Shown: in pieces, positions 57,618 through 64,000 of the stretch
How the letters are laid out: every line of letters starts with the position of its first letter
How positions within the stretch are numbered: position 1 is the stretch's first letter
NCBI RefSeq assembly: GCF_904846055.1
Contig: NZ_CAJGYV010000001.1
Coordinates: 868,001 to 932,000 of the forward strand
Source of the DNA: Psychrobacter ciconiae
GTDB lineage: Bacteria > Pseudomonadota > Gammaproteobacteria > Pseudomonadales > Moraxellaceae
Direction: 5' to 3'
DNA length: 64,000 nucleotides
Translations under genes and position numbers: made by a program
Notes under the pieces: generated by a model
What the model saw: only the letters and a program-made list of their open reading frames with translations
Database searches by the model: none
Told to the model about the DNA's origin: nothing

Positions 57618-58598
57618 ATGAAAACGTTTTTTACCGCCAAAACGACCTTGGTGACTGCGATGCTTGTGGCGACCGCGGCAACTGCAGTGACAGGCTGTAG
57701 CAATGATGACAGCGTGAAAGCAACCGATCGCGTGAGCGAAGCTGAAGCCATTGCGCGTGTTCAAGATTTAGAAGCGCGCGCTGAGCAGCTTGAAGGTAGC
57801 GCCGCCGCTCCTGCCGCTAGTGGCGAGACCGCCGCGCCCAGTTCAGCAAATGCAAAAGCTGAAATTAAGATGCCAGATGAATCAACCATCCCTGATGACG
57901 AAACGGGCGCTGCAATTCGCCGCGGGATGCAGATTGCCAACCACACTTATAAAGAGCTACCAGATTATGTGGGCAATCGGCTTAACTGTACCAGCTGTCA
58001 CTTAAATAACGGCTCAGAAGCTTATGCTGCGCCTTGGAATGGTATGTCAGGCATTTATCCGATTTATCGCTCACGCGCCGGTCGCGTCAACTCCATTCAA
58101 GAGCGGATTAACGGCTGTTTTCAGCGCTCGATGAACGGTAAGCCCCTGCCGCTTGATTCGGACGATATGAACGCGATGGTGTCTTATATGAACTGGCTGT
58201 CACAAGGCTTGCCAATGGGCGTATCCCCTGAAGGTCGCGGCTTTGTAAAAATTGACAAGTCGCTGACGCCAAATGAAGATAACGGCAAAAAGCTGTTTGC
58301 TGAAAAATGTGCGCTTTGTCATGGTGACAACGGTGAAGGTAAGTACAAAGCCGATGGCACTTATGAGTTCCCAGCCGTCGCCGGTGAAGACTCATTTAAC
58401 GATGGGGCAGGAATGGCGCGAACCTATACCGCCGCGGCATTTATCAAAGGTAAAATGCCCTTTGGTCAAGGTAATACTCTAACAGACCAAGAATCGGTGG
58501 ACATCGCTCAGTACTTTACCCACTTGCCAAGACCGGTGAAAGCCAATAAAGACAAAGACTGGCCAAACGGCGATGCGCCAAAAGATGCTCGTAAATAA
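57618..58598 (+). CDS. tsdA: Dihaem cytochrome c lipoprotein, TsdA-type thiosulfate dehydrogenase
   Basis: 326 residues from ATG 57618, which has AAGGA seven bases upstream (an ATG at 57612 is closer). A hydrophobic leader ends AVTGC, so Cys27 is probably lipidated; a coiled Glu/Ala stretch follows. Two haem sites are CTSCH (124-128) and CALCH (231-235). The spacing LNCTSCHLNNGSEAYAAPWN and RINGCFQRSMNG, with Cys167 as probable axial ligand of haem 1, is characteristic of TsdA; Met280 in GKMPFGQG fits haem 2. TsdA interconverts thiosulfate and tetrathionate in the periplasm. No TsdB adjoins. Confidence 0.85.
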   Translation: MKTFFTAKTTLVTAMLVATAATAVTGCSNDDSVKATDRVSEAEAIARVQDLEARAEQLEGSAAAPAASGETAAPSSANAKAEIKMPDESTIPDDETGAAIRRGMQIANHTYKELPDYVGNRLNCTSCHLNNGSEAYAAPWNGMSGIYPIYRSRAGRVNSIQERINGCFQRSMNGKPLPLDSDDMNAMVSYMNWLSQGLPMGVSPEGRGFVKIDKSLTPNEDNGKKLFAEKCALCHGDNGEGKYKADGTYEFPAVAGEDSFNDGAGMARTYTAAAFIKGKMPFGQGNTLTDQESVDIAQYFTHLPRPVKANKDKDWPNGDAPKDARK

Positions 58599-58623
58599 GC
58601 AGCTTTTTTAAATAAATCTTGCT

Positions 58624-58669
58624 CAATAAAAAATCCTAGCCACCATAAAAGAGCTAGGATTTTTTTATT
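58624..58669. terminator. Bidirectional terminator tsdA / EIIC gene
   Basis: AATCCTAGC (58632-58640) pairs with GCTAGGATT (58653-58661), extended by A-T pairs, with a 12-base loop and T7. Confidence 0.9.
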
Positions 58670-58680
58670 ATCTTTAATAC

Positions 58681-59772
58681 TTAAGGCAATTTCATATCGC
58701 CATCCATAATCAGCCCCATCCGGCGCATGACAAATGCCACCACCCAAGCAATGATGGCAGGCAGAACAAACATCAGTAAAATAATCGCTGACCACAGCTG
58801 CAAAGGGCTCATGAGGTCTTTTGAGGCGTCAATCACTCCAAAAACCCCCACCAATCCTGCTGTTCCCATGCCAGCGCCCGTTGCCGTACACGCCAAATTA
58901 AAACCAACGGTAGCAATAGGACCGACAACCGCACTAGCTATTACTGCCGGCAATAAGATGATGGGTTTTTTAAAGACATTGGGAATTTGCAGCATACTCG
59001 TTCCCAAACCTTGCGAGATGACCCCGCTTGCGCCATTGTCACGAAAGCTTGCCGCGGCAAAGCCTATCATGTGCGCCGCGCAGCCAACCACCGCCGCCCC
59101 GCCAGCAACGCCGCCAAGACCAATGGCAATACAAATGGCGGCGCTTGAGGTTGGTAAAGTCAGCAGCAGCCCAACAACGACAGCGATCACAATCCCCATA
59201 AGTAGCGGCTGCAATGCCGTTGCTGCTTGAATGCCCTGACCGATGGCATCAATAGCAGCCACCACCGGCGGATTTAAAATCGCACAAACCGCAAGCGCGA
59301 CCACGCAAACCGTCAGTGGAATTAATAAAATATCCAGCTTGGTTTTGCCAGCAACCAAGCTTCCGGCGCGATACGCAAAAACCGCCGCCAGATACGCGCC
59401 AATCGGATTGCCTGGCACTGCCGCAAAAGTTGCCGGAGCGCCTTCTTGAGCAGTAAATAATGACCCTGCCATTAAAGCTTCAGAATGCGCCCCAAGCATT
59501 CCTGCCACCAAACAGCTTAAAATCACCAACGTCGGCGCTTTTAAATAATACGCAATCCCTGCACCAATGCCCGCGCCCATCAATACGGATGCCAATTTGC
59601 CAACTGCCACCAATACCGGCAAATGAACCCAGCCGCCGATCTGCGAGATGATCAGCCCTGCAATCAAGGTGACGAACAGCCCAAGCGCCATTCCGGTAAA
59701 GGCATCAATAAAGTATTTTTGAAAAAAAGCTTTGAGGGTAAAACGCGCCTCAGCTGCCGCAAGTTGACTCAT
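58681..59772 (-). CDS. PTS EIIC-like membrane protein (PF13303 type)
   Basis: 363 residues, strongly hydrophobic with about nine membrane segments. GLIISQIGGWVHLP, APTLVILSCLVAGMLGAHSEA, GNPIGAYLAAVFAYRAGSLVAGKTKLDI and the GLGTSMLQIPNV segment match the EIIC_2 family annotated as PTS transporter subunit IIC. No EIIA/EIIB or HPr gene adjoins, so transport by phosphorelay is unproven. Single gene, ATG 59772. Confidence 0.8.
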   Translation of the reverse strand: MSQLAAAEARFTLKAFFQKYFIDAFTGMALGLFVTLIAGLIISQIGGWVHLPVLVAVGKLASVLMGAGIGAGIAYYLKAPTLVILSCLVAGMLGAHSEALMAGSLFTAQEGAPATFAAVPGNPIGAYLAAVFAYRAGSLVAGKTKLDILLIPLTVCVVALAVCAILNPPVVAAIDAIGQGIQAATALQPLLMGIVIAVVVGLLLTLPTSSAAICIAIGLGGVAGGAAVVGCAAHMIGFAAASFRDNGASGVISQGLGTSMLQIPNVFKKPIILLPAVIASAVVGPIATVGFNLACTATGAGMGTAGLVGVFGVIDASKDLMSPLQLWSAIILLMFVLPAIIAWVVAFVMRRMGLIMDGDMKLP

Positions 59773-59842
59773 GATGTCCGCTCACAAATAAAAAGTAAAA
59801 GGAGAAAATAATTTGAGTAAGGGTTATTTTTACAACATCATA

Positions 59843-59879
59843 GATTAAAAAAAGCGCCAATATTGATTGACGCTTTTTT
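59843..59879 (-). terminator. Terminator of the argS-SPOR unit
   Basis: On the minus strand AAGCGTCAAT pairs with ATTGGCGCTT around CAAT (one U-G), followed by T7. It lies nine bases past the SPOR gene stop. Confidence 0.88.
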
Positions 59880-59887
59880 ATGACAAC

Positions 59888-60703
59888 TTAACGGCGCTGC
59901 TCCACGATAATAGAATCAATGCCATTGTTTTGTAATCGCTGCTGAGCCCCCGAAACGGCTTTTCGGTTGTCCATGGGTCGGGACACCACTTGATAAATGG
60001 GCGCGCCATTTGCCGTGGTGTTTTTTATGACTTTAGCATCAACGCCTGCCATCAGCACTTGTGCTCGGCGGTGGTCGGCTTCATCAGCATTGCCAAAGCT
60101 GTTGATTTGCAAAATATAGGTCGTTGCAGGAGCGCTTCGTTGAATGCTTGCGCCAGTGGCTTCCGCGCCCGTCCGGTTTTGAGTTGCAGGGTTTGGCGCG
60201 GCGTTGTTTTGATTATTTTGGCTGGGCGTGCCTTCATAGGTGGAGTTTTCTTCAATAATGACAATATCATCATCACCACTTACGGCAGGCTCACGGTTTT
60301 GACTAGCGTCATTATTGCCGTTTGCCTGACCATTAGCATTGTCTTGCGATGACGTGCTGCCATCCACTCGCGGCTGAACGACCACCACATCAGGCTCAAA
60401 CGGGTTGCTTGACGGTGCTTGAGTTGGGTCTAAAATATTTTCATCTGGAATGGTTGCCATTTCTTGATTGGGCAAAATATCATAAAACTCGTAATCGCCG
60501 TCATCTTTGCTCGTTGATACTTTGGGCTGAACTTGGCGCTCAGGCTCCGTCGTTGCCGCCGGTTTGAAATCGAACAGCGGTGACAAATACAAAAATACCC
60601 CGATCATCAAGGTCAAAACCGCGCCCACAAACATCCATAACAGTCCTGATGCGCTACTCGGCTGGCGCTTGGCAGTGGCACCTTTGGGTCTTTTAGCTAA
60701 CAT
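59888..60703 (-). CDS. SPOR-domain membrane protein, FtsN-like
   Basis: 271 residues: a short basic cytoplasmic N-terminus, one membrane helix near 21-43, a Pro/Asn/Gln-rich periplasmic linker (about 50-190) and a SPOR domain (about 192-271; TYILQINSFGNADEADHRRAQVLM). SPOR domains bind denuded septal peptidoglycan. Position right after argS is that of FtsN-like proteins in many gammaproteobacteria. GGGAG precedes ATG 60703. Whether it is FtsN proper cannot be decided; the short FtsN activating segment was not matched. Confidence 0.85.
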   Translation of the reverse strand: MLAKRPKGATAKRQPSSASGLLWMFVGAVLTLMIGVFLYLSPLFDFKPAATTEPERQVQPKVSTSKDDGDYEFYDILPNQEMATIPDENILDPTQAPSSNPFEPDVVVVQPRVDGSTSSQDNANGQANGNNDASQNREPAVSGDDDIVIIEENSTYEGTPSQNNQNNAAPNPATQNRTGAEATGASIQRSAPATTYILQINSFGNADEADHRRAQVLMAGVDAKVIKNTTANGAPIYQVVSRPMDNRKAVSGAQQRLQNNGIDSIIVEQRR

Positions 60704-60845
60704 GAAATCTTCTCCCTCGCGAGTCGATAAATCAGGATATATCCAGCACTCTAATCGGCGCTATAGTAGCAAGGCTTAGCGCCAATTATCGTAAGCTTTG
60801 GTATATGCCGCCAACACCTAAGAAAAAACAACCAATCAATGACAA

Positions 60846-62675
60846 CTACATGCTTTTTGGCGCACTCAGCCCTAACAGCTGCAAGCCATTCACAAGCACT
60901 TGTTGAACTGCTTTTGACAAGCGTAGCCGAGCTTGCATCAATTTTAGCTCATCATCGCTTGGCGCTTCATTTTGGCTCAGCGCCATCGGCAAAATACGAT
61001 TGCTGTCGTACCAACCATGAAAAAGCGCGGCAAGCTCTTTTAAATAGTTGGTTAAAATGTGCGGCTCATAGCCTGTTGCGGCGCGGCGAATGGTGCTAGG
61101 ATACGCGGCAAGCAGTTTAATAAGCGCCTCTTCGTTGGCAGCGGTCAATCGCGACTCCTCAGCTTTGCCCATAGCATCATCGACGCTGATCTCAAAGCTG
61201 GCAACTTTTTCAAACAATCGGCAAACGCGGGCGTGAGCGTACTGAATGTAGTACACCAAGTTGTCTTTACTTTGCGATTTTGCCAATTCTAAGTCAAAAT
61301 CAACGTGAACTTCCGGCTTTCTTGCTACATAATAAAAACGCGCCGCATCATTGCCAACTTCTTCACGCAGCTCGCGCAAGGTGACAAAGCTTCCTGATCG
61401 TGACGACATCTGCACTTTTTGCTCACCGCGCCAAAGGGCAACAAACTGAACCAACACCACATCAAGCCTATCTTCATCGATACCAAGCGCCATAAGCGCC
61501 GCTTTCACGCGCGGCACATAGCCATGATGGTCAGCGCCCCAAACGTTGACCACTTTGTCAAAACCACGGTCAAAGTTGTCCTGATGATAAGCAATATCGG
61601 AGGCAAAATAGGTGGTCTGACCGTTGGCACGGCGAACCACGCGGTCTTTTTCATCACCAAATGCGGTTGATTTAAACCACGTATTGCCGTCTTTTTCGTA
61701 CAAATAACCGTTGGCATCGAGCTTCGCGAGCACCGGCGCGATCTTATCTTCAATGGATTTTTCGCTAAACCAGCACTCATAGTGAACGCCAAACTCGCCC
61801 AAATCGTCTTTAATATCTGCCAAAATATTGGTCAGCGCCGCGTTTAAAAATAGCGCGTAATCATCGCCCAACAGCGCCTTGCTGTTGGCAATCAACCCAT
61901 CAATGTGAGCTTCTTTATCACCCGATAACAACACTTTTTCACCGGTGACGGTCACTTCAAACACCGCATCATCAGCAACCCCGCCCGTAACGTCGCTAAA
62001 CGGATGAACGTAGCTGTTGCCGTGCTGAGATTTTATCGTTTCGGCAATATCAGTAACATAATCGCCTTGATAGCCGTTGCTTGGAAATTTGATTGCCTCG
62101 CCGTTTAACTCTAAATAGCGCAAATAAGTGCTCGTTGCCAAAATATCCATCTGCCGACCGGCATCGTTGACGTAATATTCGCGGGTCACCTCATAGCCGA
62201 TGGCTTCGAGCAAATTGGCAACGCTCATGCCGATAGCCGCGCCGCGACCGTGACCGACGTGCAGGCTTGAGGTTGGGTTTGCCGACACAAACTCCACCTG
62301 AACGCGCTTGCCGGCGAACTCATCACTGCTGCCAAAGCGCTCTTTTTTGCTCAAAATATCATCAAGAACCGCAAATTTGGCGTCTGAATTTAAAAATACG
62401 TTGATAAACCCAGGTCCTGCAATCTCAACTTGGCGGATGTCGCTGTTGTCAGGAAGGGCGTCGACGATTTTTTGAGCAAGCGCTCGCGGATTACTTTTGG
62501 CAGCTTTTGCCGCCACAAGCGCAATGTTACTGGCAAAATCGCCGTGACTTGGGTCGCGCGTTCGGGTAATCTGACCGCTGTTTTCAAAATCAGCGGGCAA
62601 CTCCCCTTGCTCTTTTAGGCGTTGGGTCGCTTTTTGGATTAGCGCGGCTAAGGTGTCGATTTGGGCTTGTGACAT
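60846..62675 (-). CDS. argS: Arginyl-tRNA synthetase
   Basis: Class I synthetase. From ATG 62675 it has 609 residues (an in-frame TTG at 62690 adds MSANF). The HIGH motif reads HVGHGRG within ANPTSSLHVGHGRGAAIG, and the KMSKS-like site is KVQMSSRSG. The N-terminal Add1 domain and C-terminal anticodon-binding domain (VCRLFEKV to the end) are complete. The SPOR protein gene follows after 142 bases. Confidence 0.96.
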   Translation of the reverse strand: MSQAQIDTLAALIQKATQRLKEQGELPADFENSGQITRTRDPSHGDFASNIALVAAKAAKSNPRALAQKIVDALPDNSDIRQVEIAGPGFINVFLNSDAKFAVLDDILSKKERFGSSDEFAGKRVQVEFVSANPTSSLHVGHGRGAAIGMSVANLLEAIGYEVTREYYVNDAGRQMDILATSTYLRYLELNGEAIKFPSNGYQGDYVTDIAETIKSQHGNSYVHPFSDVTGGVADDAVFEVTVTGEKVLLSGDKEAHIDGLIANSKALLGDDYALFLNAALTNILADIKDDLGEFGVHYECWFSEKSIEDKIAPVLAKLDANGYLYEKDGNTWFKSTAFGDEKDRVVRRANGQTTYFASDIAYHQDNFDRGFDKVVNVWGADHHGYVPRVKAALMALGIDEDRLDVVLVQFVALWRGEQKVQMSSRSGSFVTLRELREEVGNDAARFYYVARKPEVHVDFDLELAKSQSKDNLVYYIQYAHARVCRLFEKVASFEISVDDAMGKAEESRLTAANEEALIKLLAAYPSTIRRAATGYEPHILTNYLKELAALFHGWYDSNRILPMALSQNEAPSDDELKLMQARLRLSKAVQQVLVNGLQLLGLSAPKSM

Positions 62676-62918
62676 AAAATTTGCACTCAAAAAATGAAAA
62701 TTGGCAAAAAACAGATAACTGATAAATATAACAAGCTTTAGCCGCTATTGCACCCTTTACCCGCCTTTGAGATTAAAAAAATCATGGTTAAAATAAACTA
62801 TTGTACCGATTGGGTTGTGTAAGCGTTTTGCTCGTTTATAGTAAAGATGCTTCGGCGTATAATTAAAAGTAATTCAGCAGCGATATTGCTCAAATTTGGT
62901 AAAACTTAAGGATATGTT

Positions 62919-63137
62919 ATGTTTGCTATTGCCGCCAGTACCGTGACCAGTTGGGGACTTTATGTCCTATTGCCTATTTTTATCGCCTTTTTGTTTTTCA
63001 TTATTTGGGACTTGTCCAAAAAATCTGAAGCCGGTCGTGCCGGCACATTTTGGATGTTTTTGGCGCTGGGCGCAGGATTTATCGGTTTTATTTTAAAGGT
63101 GCTGATTGAAGAAGGCTTTAAGCGCTGGTTTATTTAA
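62919..63137 (+). CDS. DUF2788 small membrane protein
   Basis: 72 residues with two membrane helices (about 10-32 and 43-63) and a polar DLSKKSEAGRAGT loop, the DUF2788 pattern. AAGGATA precedes the ATG. Function unknown. It lies between argS and cmoB on the opposite strand. Confidence 0.85.
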   Translation: MFAIAASTVTSWGLYVLLPIFIAFLFFIIWDLSKKSEAGRAGTFWMFLALGAGFIGFILKVLIEEGFKRWFI

Positions 63138-63227
63138 AGTTAAAATAAGACTGCAGCGCTTAGCCGTTTTCAACCTGGCTAAACATTCGTCGCGTTCGTC
63201 AATATTCGCTATATTTATGGTGACCTA

Positions 63228-64000
63228 TCATTTTTTTGCAATGAAAGTGGCGCGTTTGGGCGCAGGATAACCTTCAATGGTTTTGCTTAAATCATTGGGG
63301 TCTAAAAAATCCTCAAGTGAATGATAGGTCATCCAGTCCGTTTTGCGCTGCTCCTCAAGGCTTGTCACCGCCACATCCACGCAGCGAACCTCGCTAAATC
63401 CTGCCTTTTTAAGCCAAAGCGTGAGGGCGGCAATCGACGGCAAAAAATAAACGTTGTTCATTTGCGCGTAACGCTCGCTTGGCACTAAAACGGTAGTGTC
63501 GTCGCCATCAACAACGAGGGTTTCGAGCACCAATTCGCCGCCTTTTACCAGCTGACCTTTAAGCTGCTGCAAATGCTCAAATGGTGAGGCGCGGTGATAA
63601 AGCACGCCCATGCTAAAGACAGTATCAAACAGCTGACTGTGCTCAGGCAGCGCCTCAAGCGGCACCGGAATATAATGGGTGCAAAAATCATCTTTATCAC
63701 CAACAAAATGCCGAATCGCCATAAACTGATGATAAAACAAGCACGACGGGTCAATAACAATGACCGTTTTTGCGCCAAGTCCTGCCATTCGCCAACCGTG
63801 ATAGCCCGAGCCGCCGCCAACATCTAAAATACGCCGACCTTTCAGACAGGATAAATGTGGCATCACCCGTTGCCATTTAAAATCACTTCGCCATTCAGTA
63901 TCGATAAAGATTTGTGTGTCATCAGAGCCGATTAAAAAAGGACCTTTTCGCCACGGCGCAAGCTTTCGTAACAGCGCTTCGGTTTGCTTAAATTCAGCTT
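63228..64000 (-). CDS. cmoB: tRNA U34 carboxymethyltransferase (5' end outside window)
   Basis: Installs the carboxymethyl group of cmo5U34 in tRNA with carboxy-SAM from CmoA. The visible 257 residues read through the window edge in one frame: [37 protein letters not shown] (SAM site), [17 protein letters not shown] and the C-terminal [22 protein letters not shown] pair near 63866 is internal and not the real start, because conserved sequence continues upstream to base 64000. The N-terminus and cmoA are not visible. Confidence 0.94.
   Translation of the reverse strand, partial: AEFKQTEALLRKLAPWRKGPFLIGSDDTQIFIDTEWRSDFKWQRVMPHLSCLKGRRILDVGGGSGYHGWRMAGLGAKTVIVIDPSCLFYHQFMAIRHFVGDKDDFCTHYIPVPLEALPEHSQLFDTVFSMGVLYHRASPFEHLQQLKGQLVKGGELVLETLVVDGDDTTVLVPSERYAQMNNVYFLPSIAALTLWLKKAGFSEVRCVDVAVTSLEEQRKTDWMTYHSLEDFLDPNDLSKTIEGYPAPKRATFIAKK

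Overview
The window looks like a chromosomal segment of a Moraxellaceae gammaproteobacterium, most likely Psychrobacter or a close relative. This is inferred from protein style, moderate GC, the joined ribosomal/RNA polymerase cluster, and neighbours such as a TsdA-type cytochrome and DUF2788. No database search was possible. Almost everything is ordinary core-genome content. The clearly mobile or accessory parts are a solo tnpB element (about 25.73-27.03 kb) and an AT-rich HNH endonuclease gene (50.6-51.4 kb).

Layout. (1) 1-14.7 kb, minus strand: one uninterrupted translation/transcription block, rpsL-rpsG-fusA-tuf, then tRNA-Trp-secE-nusG-rplK-rplA-rplJ-rplL-rpoB-rpoC (rpoC runs off the left edge). 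Promoters are visible before rpsL, tuf and tRNA-Trp. A terminator follows tuf. Attenuator-like hairpins lie in the rplL-rpoB and rpsG-fusA gaps. (2) 14.9-24.6 kb: an EcsC-family protein with a long Asp/Lys/Ser tail, fabB-pabB on plus, then ibaG-murA-hisG-hisD-hisC on minus. (3) 24.7-30.6 kb: an alpha/beta hydrolase, the IS200/IS605-type tnpB element, a DolP-like BON lipoprotein, yraN, and divergent rsmI followed by a PfkB kinase. (4) 30.7-42.7 kb: metY, nfuA, a NadM-Nudix fusion with an SGNH hydrolase, type B L31, yceI, a COG4315-type lipoprotein, an FAD oxidoreductase, a LOG-family protein, phoBR with a clear Pho box, and dtd. (5) 42.9-52.1 kb: psd, an isochorismatase-like hydrolase, fadBA, ispA, a DUF72 protein, the HNH endonuclease and sodB. 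(6) 52.5-64 kb: rdgB, tig-clpP-clpX, the TsdA-like dihaem lipoprotein, an orphan EIIC-type membrane protein, argS with a SPOR protein, DUF2788, and cmoB cut by the right edge.

Functional logic: the left third makes ribosomes and RNA polymerase. tig-clpP-clpX handle protein folding and turnover. murA-his, fabB-pabB, psd, ispA and metY are biosynthetic. fadBA runs beta-oxidation, and PhoBR senses phosphate. I found no complete undescribed system. The best leads are the tnpB variant with an altered RuvC-II site and its predicted guide RNA, the reader-plus-HNH protein, the lipid-anchored TsdA without an adjacent TsdB, and the EcsC protein with its acidic/basic tail.
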